DNA from: FEN-1073 sp963780865 | Lineage (GTDB): Bacteria > Chloroflexota > Anaerolineae > Anaerolineales > RBG-16-64-43 | NCBI GenBank assembly: GCA_963780865.1 | Contig: CAWADT010000015.1 | Location: 124,001 to 188,000 of the forward strand | DNA length: 64,000 nucleotides | Reading direction: 5' to 3' | Shown here: piece after piece, positions 8,466 through 15,972 of the stretch | Numbering within the stretch: position 1 is the first letter of the stretch | How the letters are laid out: each line of letters starts with the position of its first letter | Position numbers and translations under genes: made by a program | Notes under the pieces: generated by a model | The model's input: only the letters and a program-made list of their open reading frames with translations | Told to the model about the DNA's origin: nothing | The model's database searches: none

Positions 8466-9583
8466 CCGCACTCCTCCCTTCCCGTTCGCAGCTATCCCAA
8501 GCTCTCGCCAGCGGAGTGGACGCTCTGTCTCAGGGCAAAAGGGCCGAAGCCGGCGATTGGGCCCTGCGCGCGGTGTTCCTGGACCCGCTCTCGGAGGACG
8601 CCTGGCTGCTGCTATCCGCCGTTGTCCCGCCGAGCCGCCGCAGGGCGTATCTGGACCACCTGTTGAAAATCCATCCCGAGAGCGAGAGCGCCCGACAGGC
8701 CCAAGCCGAGCTTGATTCCCGCGGGTTTATGGCGACGAATTCCACGGAAGATCAACCGCTGCCTACGCCGGATGAGATCCTCGCCCTGATAAATCCCTCC
8801 GCGTCCGTTGCTCCGGCCGCCACCGTCGCGGAAAATAATCCGGCCCCGCCTCCGCAGGAATCAAAGGCCATAGCGCAATCTTCGGCCCGGCCGGCACCCA
8901 GGGAAAACGGGCGCAGGGGTTTGCTGGGCGGAAAAGGATTCCGCTGGGGGGCGATTTTGCTTTCCGTGTCGTGCCTATTGGCCTTGACCGCGACCGCGTT
9001 CGGCAGCGCGGTAACCAACGCGCAGGAGCCGCCCGTTCTGGCGCGCGTGGTCAAGGAACAAAGCGCGATCCCTCCAACATTCACTCCCTCCTTTACTCCC
9101 ACGGTCACCGCGTCGTTTACGCCGACCTTCACCGCCACCTTCACTCCTTCGCCGACGTATACCGCGACCGACACGCTGATTCCCAGCTCAACTCCCGTGC
9201 CGGAGATTTATTACGAGCCGGGTTCGGGGGGCGAACGCTGGATCGATGTAGATATTTCCGCCCAAGAGGTGACCGCCTACGAAGGCAACACGCCGGTCCG
9301 CACGTTCATCGTGTCGACCGGGGTAGCGGCGCATCCGACGGTCATTGGCCGTTTTCACATCTACGTCAAACTGCGGTACGACCTCATGGTCGGCCCCGGA
9401 TATTATCTGCCGAACGTTCCCTATGTGATGTACTTCTATGAAGGCTACAGCCTTCACGGCACCTACTGGCATCACAATTTCGGGACGCCCATGAGCCACG
9501 GATGCGTGAATATGTATACTCCCGACGCGGAATGGTTGTATTACTGGGCCTCGGTTGGCACGCTGGTCAACACTCATTGGTAA
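8462..9583 (+). CDS. L,D-transpeptidase with TPR-like cytoplasmic part and Thr/Pro linker
   Basis: 373 residues. The first ~80 residues form TPR-like helices (GKRAEAGDWALRAVFLDPLS), followed by a disordered stretch, one transmembrane helix (about 160-183), then a linker with repeated FTPTxT units (about 200-245) and a C-terminal YkuD domain. The catalytic motif is SHGCVNM, with HGTYWHHNFGTPM ahead of it. YkuD enzymes form 3-3 peptidoglycan cross-links or attach proteins to the wall. Start codon ATG overlaps the amidase stop by 4 bp. The topology places TPR inside and catalysis outside. Confidence 0.92.
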   Translation: MTALLPSRSQLSQALASGVDALSQGKRAEAGDWALRAVFLDPLSEDAWLLLSAVVPPSRRRAYLDHLLKIHPESESARQAQAELDSRGFMATNSTEDQPLPTPDEILALINPSASVAPAATVAENNPAPPPQESKAIAQSSARPAPRENGRRGLLGGKGFRWGAILLSVSCLLALTATAFGSAVTNAQEPPVLARVVKEQSAIPPTFTPSFTPTVTASFTPTFTATFTPSPTYTATDTLIPSSTPVPEIYYEPGSGGERWIDVDISAQEVTAYEGNTPVRTFIVSTGVAAHPTVIGRFHIYVKLRYDLMVGPGYYLPNVPYVMYFYEGYSLHGTYWHHNFGTPMSHGCVNMYTPDAEWLYYWASVGTLVNTHW

Positions 9584-9970
9584 TCCATTCTCCGATCGGT
9601 AAAACCCGAATCAAAAGCAATTCCAGCAATCCTGCTTATGAATTTTACCGGCCGCCAAACCTGCCGGACGAATGCCAAAATATTGTCCGGTTCTCCCGAA
9701 TTAGTGGATTAAGCTGAACGCCCGAGAAGCACCAGGGAAAGGCCGGGGCCGGACCCATCCCAGGAAGCGCGAAAGCCGGCCGCCCGTTACCAACGGCCGG
9801 ATTCCCGCATTGTAGACCGGCTAATTCTTCGCGGGGAAGGTTCGAAATCCAACGGAAAAATATACGTTCCTCGAACAATTCCGGTGGATAATGGATTTCC
9901 GCATATTCGGCCAACCGTGGATCGAAGCCGGGTTCCCCTCGGGTCTCTGAATCTCCGGCAAGGAGCGAAG
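9584..9970. other. Intergenic region, no gene recognised
   Basis: 387 bp between the L,D-transpeptidase and the next start. No terminator with a clear T-tract, no RNA gene and no coding frame with a ribosome binding site was seen apart from the Shine-Dalgarno at 9960-9965 that belongs to the next gene. Confidence 0.5.
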
Positions 9971-10393
9971 GTGAACGAACCGCTTTTTCTTGGTTTGGTT
10001 TATTCGGGGGACGGGAAACAACTTTCCTCCGCCCATGTGGGGGAGGATGCTTTCTACGTCCTTGATGACGCCGGGTTTCTGCGCCACATCCGCGCGCGGC
10101 CGCTCGACGAATCCATCCTGCGCTGGTTATGGGAGCAGATCCGCGGCCACGAGCAGGAGTTGGCCGCGCAGGCGGCGCGGATGACCGGGCAGGAGGACGT
10201 CTTTTCGCACGCTGTGCTGCAGAACAGCCTGACCCATCCGGAGGCATACCTTGATGAAATCTTCCGCCAGGGCCTTCCGGAAAGCACGCGGATGTGGATG
10301 GGGATGATGGGGTTTCGCGCCGTGGTTGATCTCCACGGAGAATTGCTGCGTGTCGAGCAGCCTTCGGGCCCCGCGGGCGAGAACGACGAATGA
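9971..10393 (+). CDS. Conserved-looking hypothetical protein
   Basis: 140 residues from GTG 9971, chosen because AGGAG lies six bases upstream; an ATG at 9884 in the same frame has none. No recognised domain. The sequence starts with short beta strands (FLGLVYSGDGK, FYVLDDAG) and continues mostly helical, and contains an unusual WMGMMGF segment. It sits 69 bp before a thioredoxin-like gene and may be co-transcribed. Soluble, no signal peptide. Confidence 0.65.
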   Translation: MNEPLFLGLVYSGDGKQLSSAHVGEDAFYVLDDAGFLRHIRARPLDESILRWLWEQIRGHEQELAAQAARMTGQEDVFSHAVLQNSLTHPEAYLDEIFRQGLPESTRMWMGMMGFRAVVDLHGELLRVEQPSGPAGENDE

Positions 10394-10462
10394 CGCGGGA
10401 GCGGCCGGATCGAGGCGCCGATCCGAAAATCGGAAAGCCGTCTTTATTTACAGAAAGGGACC

Positions 10463-11290
10463 ATGAACGCGGATATTCTGGAAGTCGCTGAATCGAATTT
10501 TGAATTGGAGGTTGTCCACTATTCCGCGGAAACTCCCGTGGTGGTGGATTTTTGGGCGTCCTGGTGCGGTCCCTGCCGGATGCTTGGCCCAATGGTCGAG
10601 AAATTGGCGGTCGAAGCGGCAGGTGCGTTCCGGCTGGCCAAAGTGAACGTCGATGACAATCCGGGGCTTTCGGCGCGGTTCGGCGTGCAGAGCATTCCAC
10701 TCCTTATGGCCTTCCGGCAGAGCAAGGTCGCCGGTCAATTGCTCGGCGCCCAACCGGAAGAAGCGGTGCGAAAATTCCTCCGCATCCTTGCCCCCGGCCC
10801 GGCTCAGCAGGCGCTGGCGGAAGCCGCCGGCTGGCTCACGGCCCGGCATTGGAGCGAAGCCGAACAAGCGGCTCGCCGCGCTTTGGAATTGGATCGCGCC
10901 AGCGGCACCGCCGGGTTGTATTTGGTCAAGGCGCTGCTCTGGCAAGGGAAGGGGGCCGAGGCCCTCGGGCAGATCGAACGCTTTCCGCCCGGCAGCGAGA
11001 TCGTCTCCGCGCAACGGCTTCAGCCGCTGGCCGCGCTGATGGCCGAGGCCGGATCGAGCGGGGATTTGGGCGCGGACGATGTCGAAGCCGGTTACCTGCA
11101 GACGGGCCGGTTGCTTCTGCGGGGCAACTTTCCGGCCGCGCTCGACGGCTTGCTGGGCCTCCTCCGGCGCGACAAGCACTATCGCCGCGACGACGCGCGC
11201 AGGGTTTTTCTCGCCGTCTTGGAATTGCTGGGGGACGACGATCCGCTCACCCGCCCGTACCGCGACGAATTGGCGTCGGTCCTCTTCTGA
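10463..11290 (+). CDS. Thioredoxin-TPR protein (YbbN/CnoX-like)
   Basis: 275 residues. The N-terminal thioredoxin domain (1-105) has VDFWASWCGPCRMLGPMVEKL with an intact WCGPC active site and the cis-Pro in VQSIPLLMAF. The rest (about 110-275) is helical with TPR-like repeats, for example HWSEAEQAARRALELDRASG. This is the architecture of YbbN/CnoX, which in E. coli works as a redox chaperone with GroEL and DnaK; E. coli YbbN has a redox-inactive SxxC site, whereas this one keeps CxxC. ATG 10463 follows AAAGGGA. A strong terminator follows. Confidence 0.9.
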   Translation: MNADILEVAESNFELEVVHYSAETPVVVDFWASWCGPCRMLGPMVEKLAVEAAGAFRLAKVNVDDNPGLSARFGVQSIPLLMAFRQSKVAGQLLGAQPEEAVRKFLRILAPGPAQQALAEAAGWLTARHWSEAEQAARRALELDRASGTAGLYLVKALLWQGKGAEALGQIERFPPGSEIVSAQRLQPLAALMAEAGSSGDLGADDVEAGYLQTGRLLLRGNFPAALDGLLGLLRRDKHYRRDDARRVFLAVLELLGDDDPLTRPYRDELASVLF

Positions 11291-11304
11291 GGAGATTGTC
11301 TTTG

Positions 11305-11336
11305 AAAAAAAAGGCGGACTGCGGTCCGCCTTTTTT
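11305..11336. terminator. Bidirectional intrinsic terminator
   Basis: GGCGGAC (11313-11319), 4-nt loop, GTCCGCC (11324-11330), with eight A before and six T after. It ends the thioredoxin gene on plus and the convergent lipoprotein gene (stop at 11358) on minus. Confidence 0.92.
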
Positions 11337-11357
11337 AAGGAGGAATTTGCCGATCGG

Positions 11358-12641
11358 CTAAAAGCTGATTTCCAGGCTGCCCCATTCCATGGGATTGAGA
11401 GGCTTGGATCGTTTGGCCACGGTGGAAATCAACCCGTCCTGCTGGGCGGTGGCAGGGTGGTCGTTATCGGATATCGAGAAAACAAATCCATACGTTTCGC
11501 CGCCGAGGGGCGACACCCCGAACACGCTCCATGGAATCCGCGCTTCCAGAAGCCACCCGGGCGCATCCGGCGCGGCGGTAAAGTTGGCGGCGATGGAAAA
11601 GCTCTTGGCGCCCGTTTTTCCCGCGGGATACCACAAATAGGCGGATGGTCCTCCCAAACTTCGATCCTGCAGGTACCCGGGCGAAATCCCCAGTTGAAAG
11701 TCGTCTCCGTTCATAGTAGGATCGCAATAATCGGCTTTCAAATCCGTGTCGAGCAGAATTTCCAGGCTGTCCCCTTTATACAAGTTGGCACCACCGCTCG
11801 TCTCTTGAACGAAGATGTTGTCCGCCACCTTTACGGCCAGGTAAAGATACGTTTTGTCCCAGCGCATCCCGTACCGCGCCGTGTTTTCAGATTTCCCAAA
11901 AACGAGATTGGGGACGGAATATCCCAGGAAATTGCTCCAATCGGAAAGCGAACCGTCGACGGCGGGCGGGGCGGCCGTGAAGTAGGCCGAAACCGGTGTT
12001 GCGTTTTCGGACGGACGCAGGTTCTGCGGCGTGCAGGCGCCGGCGGAAGCGACCGTGATTTTCACCCAGATGAATTTCGTCCCATTGGGCTCGACGCCGA
12101 ACCGCACACCCTGCGGGGTTTGAATTTTCCAGAATCCCTGGTAGGTCCCTGCAGCGGAAGGGGCGGTGAGATTGACCGAGAAGGTGTAGATCGCATTCGG
12201 AGGAACGCTGGCCGTGAAGGGGATGGAAGCCGGTCCCCCCATCGAATCGCCGTGGTCGAAAGCGAGCGCGTATCCGCGGCCCCAGGTGCAGGTGCCGATA
12301 TTCTTCAGAGTCCAGGTTTTAATAAACGCGGACCCCGGCGCGAAGGACGTTGCATCGGGGATGGTCTCGCCGATGGACATCGCTAGATTGGTGCAATCGG
12401 GAGCCGTGGGCGAAATCGTGGCCGACGGCGCCGGCGAAACGGTATCCCCGCCCTGTGAGGAGGGGTTCGCCGACCGTAGTGAGGTCGGCGTCAGCGGATT
12501 ATGAAAGAGCGCGGTGACGGTCAGATTGGGGGTTGGGAAGGCGATCCGCGTCGACCTCACCGGCGCCGGCAGAACACACGCCCCGAGGCAGATTACCAGA
12601 AGGAACGCCGCCAAGGATGAAGTATGCGAAAAATTTTTCAT
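11358..12641 (-). CDS. Lipoprotein with NBR1-like Ig domain and CBM9-like domain (paralogue A)
   Basis: 427 residues from ATG 12641, nine bases after GAAGG. Lipobox CLGAC puts the lipidated Cys near residue 22. After a Thr/Pro-rich linker comes a domain with TIPDATSFAPGSAFIKTW and NIGTCTWGRGYAL, the pattern of the NBR1-like Ig (FW) domain common in Chloroflexota lipoproteins (about 85-200). The C-terminal half (about 210-427) resembles the CBM9-like sugar-binding domain of secreted glycosidases and oxidoreductases: VDGSLSDWSNF, YLYLAVKVAD, YKGDSLEILLDTD and ARIPWSVFGVSP. No catalytic domain is visible, so a surface binding role is inferred. Its closest relative in the window is the next gene (12973-14265). 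A degenerate start at 12668 lacks a signal and was not used. Confidence 0.82.
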   Translation of the reverse strand: MKNFSHTSSLAAFLLVICLGACVLPAPVRSTRIAFPTPNLTVTALFHNPLTPTSLRSANPSSQGGDTVSPAPSATISPTAPDCTNLAMSIGETIPDATSFAPGSAFIKTWTLKNIGTCTWGRGYALAFDHGDSMGGPASIPFTASVPPNAIYTFSVNLTAPSAAGTYQGFWKIQTPQGVRFGVEPNGTKFIWVKITVASAGACTPQNLRPSENATPVSAYFTAAPPAVDGSLSDWSNFLGYSVPNLVFGKSENTARYGMRWDKTYLYLAVKVADNIFVQETSGGANLYKGDSLEILLDTDLKADYCDPTMNGDDFQLGISPGYLQDRSLGGPSAYLWYPAGKTGAKSFSIAANFTAAPDAPGWLLEARIPWSVFGVSPLGGETYGFVFSISDNDHPATAQQDGLISTVAKRSKPLNPMEWGSLEISF

Positions 12642-12792
12642 AATGTATTTGCCTTCGGAAAAAACCATCCCGCCACCGGCGGGAACGCGGTTGTGATTCC
12701 TGCCAAGAAATTGAAATTCAACATCGTCATGGAATCCGTCAATCCGTTTGATCTGACTTTAGCCGCTCACGGACGCCACAAGGTTCCTGCGG

Positions 12793-12890
12793 TTTATCCC
12801 GCTCTCGCGGGATGATGAATACCCCGCAGCTTGCCCCGCATTTCTCTATATTAATCGAAGAGTGCGGGGCTTGCCGCGCGGTCATTCATT
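12793..12890 (+). repeat. Modular palindromic repeat, copy 3 (deleted between GCTTGC cores 2 and 3)
   Basis: TTTATCCCGCTCTCGCGGG to GCGGTCATTCATT, 98 bp. Modules 1 and 2 are intact through GGGGCTTGC, then it jumps directly to the GCTTGCCGCGCGG half of module 3, removing the AGTTCTTGGGGG linker. It lies between the two paralogous lipoprotein genes. Confidence 0.92.
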
Positions 12891-12926
12891 ATATATCGCC
12901 CGCGTTGCTTCGACCATTATAAAAAA

Positions 12927-12952
12927 AGAGGCGGACGAAACGTCCGCCTCTT
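12927..12952 (-). terminator. Intrinsic terminator for the second NBR1/CBM9 lipoprotein gene
   Basis: AAGAGGCGGACG-AAA-CGTCCGCCTCTT with a T-rich run following on the minus strand (AAAAAAA on plus at 12921-12927). It lies 21 bp after the stop codon at 12973. Confidence 0.92.
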
Positions 12953-12972
12953 GTATCCAACTTCCGGTTCCT

Positions 12973-14265
12973 TTACGGTCCGGTTTTGACCTCGACTTCG
13001 AGTGTGCCCCAAATCGTCGGGTTGGAGGGATAGGTCCGATTGGGATCGGTGGAAATCATGCCGTCCTGCTGGACCAGCCCAGCATGATCATCGTCCGATA
13101 CAGACAACGCAAACCCGTAGTACTCGCCGCCGGCAGGTGTAACCCCGAAGATATTCCACGGGATTTTCACGATCATCACCCATCCGGTGGTCGCGGCCCA
13201 GCCCGCCGGGGTGACAGACGCCGAAGCATAAATGACCTTGGCGCCTGCTTTGGCGGCCGGATACCATAACCAGGCGGCCGGAGCCGTTGCGCCCGAACCG
13301 GCCGAGATCCCCAGTTGATAATCGTCGCTGCTCATCGACGTATCGCAGTAATCGCCCTGAAGGTTCGTATCGAGGAGGATTTCGACGCTGTCGCCCTTGT
13401 ACATGTTGGCGCCGGGACCGGCTTCCTGATAGTACACAGGGTCGATGACATCGATCGCCAGATAGAGATTTTCGGAATCCCACTTGAAGGCGAACGTCGC
13501 GGTTTCCGAGGTGGTTCCAAAGACCTTGGTGGACATGGAATCGACCAGCGGAATGGTCCACTCCGTCCCAATTAAAGTCCAATCGATGGTCGGCGGGGTA
13601 CCGCCGGTTTGATACGCCTCGATCAACGATCCGTTGGCGGTCGGCCGTCTCTGTTGCGCATTGCACGCCGGCGCCAGCGGGACGGTGGTGATCCGCACCC
13701 AAATCGCCGGGTTGGTTGCGTTAATCCCAAACCGCACTCCCTGGGGCGATTGAAGTTTCCAGAATCCCTGGAACTGGCCGCTCGTAGCGGGCGCAGTGAG
13801 ATTTACGCTGAAGGTGTACAGCGCATTCGGCGGTACGCTCGCGGTAAGCGGAACGGACGCGGGTCCGCCCATCTGGTCGCCGCTATCGAACACGAGCGAA
13901 TACCCTGCCCCCCAGGTGCAGGTGCCGATGTTCTTCAGCGTCCAGGTCTTAATGAAGGCCACTCCCGGATTGATCAGCGTTAAATCCGGGATGGTTTCGC
14001 TGACGAACTGGGCCAGGTTTGTGCAGTTGGAAGCCGTCGGCGAGGGGGTAACCGTCGGCGTTCCCGGGGTTGCCGTCGCCTGCGCGACGGTCGCAACGGG
14101 CGCGGTGGTGGACGTTGGCGGAATCTGGAACAGCGCCGTCATCGTCAGGTTGGGGGTTGGAAACACGAATTGCGTCGGGGTGGACGACATCGGCAGTGCG
14201 CACGCTCCCAGAAACACTGCCAGAATACCAGCCGCCCAGATTCGTTTGCGCGTTGTTTTCTTCAT
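12973..14265 (-). CDS. Lipoprotein with NBR1-like Ig domain and CBM9-like domain (paralogue B)
   Basis: 430 residues, same architecture as 11358-12641. Signal and lipobox FLGACALP (Cys near 22), the motif FPTPNLTMTALF shared with paralogue A, Thr/Pro linker (about 48-80), NBR1-like Ig (SETIPDLTLINPGVAFIKTW, NIGTCTWGAGYSLVF) and CBM9-like C-terminus (ENLYLAIDVIDP, YKGDSVEILLDTN, VKIPWNIFGVTPAGGEYYGF). AAAGGAGAG precedes ATG 14265. The two paralogues are in tandem with an intervening palindromic repeat, suggesting duplication. Surface-exposed, binding a carbohydrate or cofactor is inferred; no ligand can be named. Confidence 0.82.
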   Translation of the reverse strand: MKKTTRKRIWAAGILAVFLGACALPMSSTPTQFVFPTPNLTMTALFQIPPTSTTAPVATVAQATATPGTPTVTPSPTASNCTNLAQFVSETIPDLTLINPGVAFIKTWTLKNIGTCTWGAGYSLVFDSGDQMGGPASVPLTASVPPNALYTFSVNLTAPATSGQFQGFWKLQSPQGVRFGINATNPAIWVRITTVPLAPACNAQQRRPTANGSLIEAYQTGGTPPTIDWTLIGTEWTIPLVDSMSTKVFGTTSETATFAFKWDSENLYLAIDVIDPVYYQEAGPGANMYKGDSVEILLDTNLQGDYCDTSMSSDDYQLGISAGSGATAPAAWLWYPAAKAGAKVIYASASVTPAGWAATTGWVMIVKIPWNIFGVTPAGGEYYGFALSVSDDDHAGLVQQDGMISTDPNRTYPSNPTIWGTLEVEVKTGP

Positions 14266-14344
14266 CGCATCTCTCCTTTTTTCCTGAGACCGTCCGGCCT
14301 GCGCGGAACTGGAAATCTCCGGGGTCTACCCGCTTCCTTCCTTG

Positions 14345-14429
14345 TGGGGCGGGTGGGAATTGAACCCACAAGGGGGGTTACCCCGGGGGATTTTAAGTCC
14401 CCTGCGTCTGCCAGTTCCGCCATCGCCCC
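14345..14429 (-). tRNA. tRNA-Leu (anticodon UAA)
   Basis: 85-nt class II tRNA on the minus strand: acceptor GGGGCGA/CCGCCCC (last pair A-C mismatched), D arm GCGGAACTGGCAGACGC, anticodon loop CTTAAAA giving UAA, a long variable arm and T arm GTGGG-TTCAATT-CCCAC. The 3' CCA is not encoded. Leu identity agrees with the long variable arm and discriminator A. Confidence 0.96.
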
Positions 14430-14444
14430 AAACCGCACCGCTGT

Positions 14445-14450
14445 ATTATA
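14445..14450 (-). promoter_or_regulatory. -10 box of the tRNA-Leu promoter
   Basis: TATAAT on the minus strand, 15 nt before the tRNA 5' end, giving a leader of about nine bases. No clear -35 is seen. Confidence 0.6.
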
Positions 14451-14758
14451 TACCGGGCGTCCGATTTGAGTGTGCCGGCGGTTCTATTGCAGCCCGTCCC
14501 GGTTGCGGGGCGGCGGCCCGTCATGATTATCTCCAGACGGTCGATATCTGTTGTCGGTTCCTGTTGCACTTTCCATGCCATCCCATGTTCATCCAGGTAT
14601 CCAAATCCGTCTCCCCCGGATTCCCGCTCCCGTCGAACGCTCTTCAAAATGGGAAGGAGACGACAAGTTGCAAATCAAAGTGAATTCGTTTATAAGAAGG
14701 CCCTCACGACCCGGAATCCGCTGCCGACGGATTTCTCCGGCGCTAATGGAGCACAGCG
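14451..14758. other. Intergenic region before alanine racemase
   Basis: 308 bp between the tRNA promoter and alr. No gene was recognised; the only functional element seen is the GGAG Shine-Dalgarno seven bases before the alr TTG start. Confidence 0.5.
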
Positions 14759-15871
14759 TTGATTAAATCTCCCATCTTCACCTGGATCGAAGTTAATCTC
14801 GCCGCCATCGAAGAAAATGTGCGCGCCCTGCGCACGATCGCGGGCGTTCCGATCATGGCGGTGGTAAAAGCCAACGGCTACGGCCACGGTGCGATCGAGG
14901 TCTCGCGCGCGGCTCTCGCCGCGGGAGCTTCCTGGCTGGCGGTCTCCTGCGCCGAAGAAGCCCTGGTGCTGCGCGAGGCCGGCATCGCCGCGCCGATTCT
15001 CGTCCTGGGGATGGTCACCGCCCAGGAGGCCGATGAAGCCATCGCCGCGGGGCTTTCGCTCACCGTCTATTGCCAGGAGTCGGTGGATTTATATTCCACG
15101 CGCGCCTCCGCGCTCGGCCGCTCGGTAAACGTCCATCTGAAGGTCGACACCGGCATGGGCCGCCTGGGCACGCTGCCGGGCGAACCGACCCTCGCTCTGG
15201 CGCGCAGCATCGCCGCCATGCCGTCGATGCACCTGGAAGGCGTGTTCACCCATTTGGCCTGCGCCGACGAAGAAAACCCCGCACCAACGGACGCTCAACT
15301 GGCCCAATTTTCCTCCACGCTCGAAGCGCTGCAGGCCGTCGGCATCCGTCCGGCGTGGATCCACGCCGCCAACTCCGCCGCCACGCTGGCATTCCCCCAG
15401 GCGAGATTCAATATGGTCCGCAACGGCCTGGCCATGTACGGCGTGCACCCGTCCGGATACGTGCAGCTTCCGGATTCCTTCCGCCCGGCGCTCGCCTGGA
15501 AGGCCCGCCTGGTTTCGTGCAAAGTCTTGCCGAAGGGTTGGGGCGTCAGCTACGGGATGGAATACCATACCGCCGGCGAGGAGACGGTGGGCGTGATCCC
15601 GGTGGGGTACGCCGACGGTTGGCGGCGCAACCGGGCCAACATCGTGCTGCTGCATGGAAAGCGGCTGCCGGTCATCGGCCGGGTCTGCATGGATCAATGC
15701 ATGGTGAAACTGCCCGAAGGCGCCTCGCTCGGAACCGAAGTGGTGCTGATCGGAAAGCAGAACGGCGAGGAAATCCGCGCCGAGGAAGTGGCCGAACGCT
15801 GGGGAACGATCAACTACGAGGTCATCACCGGCATCAGCGCGCGCATGCCGAGGGTGTTTGTCAGAGATTAA
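14759..15871 (+). CDS. alr: Alanine racemase
   Basis: 370 residues from TTG 14759. The PLP lysine is in AVVKANGYGHG (residue about 40), the second catalytic base Tyr in GVSYGMEYHT (about 265), and VIGRVCMDQCMVKL is the C-terminal signature. The N-terminal TIM barrel and C-terminal beta domain are complete. It makes D-alanine for peptidoglycan, matching the several wall-remodelling enzymes in the window. GGAG seven bases upstream supports the TTG. Followed by a terminator. Confidence 0.97.
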   Translation: MIKSPIFTWIEVNLAAIEENVRALRTIAGVPIMAVVKANGYGHGAIEVSRAALAAGASWLAVSCAEEALVLREAGIAAPILVLGMVTAQEADEAIAAGLSLTVYCQESVDLYSTRASALGRSVNVHLKVDTGMGRLGTLPGEPTLALARSIAAMPSMHLEGVFTHLACADEENPAPTDAQLAQFSSTLEALQAVGIRPAWIHAANSAATLAFPQARFNMVRNGLAMYGVHPSGYVQLPDSFRPALAWKARLVSCKVLPKGWGVSYGMEYHTAGEETVGVIPVGYADGWRRNRANIVLLHGKRLPVIGRVCMDQCMVKLPEGASLGTEVVLIGKQNGEEIRAEEVAERWGTINYEVITGISARMPRVFVRD

Positions 15872-15916
15872 TTTTCCGAATTCCTTTTCCGTTCCGGCGG
15901 CGTGGAAGATGAATCG

Positions 15917-15955
15917 ATCGGCCTCCCTTTGAATTCGGGAGGCCGATTTACCTTT
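15917..15955 (+). terminator. Intrinsic terminator of alr
   Basis: ATCGGCCTCCC (15917-15927), 9-nt loop, GGGAGGCCGAT (15937-15947), then TTACCTTTT. T-tract only on the plus side. Confidence 0.85.
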
Positions 15956-15972
15956 TACTAAAATTGATTTTA

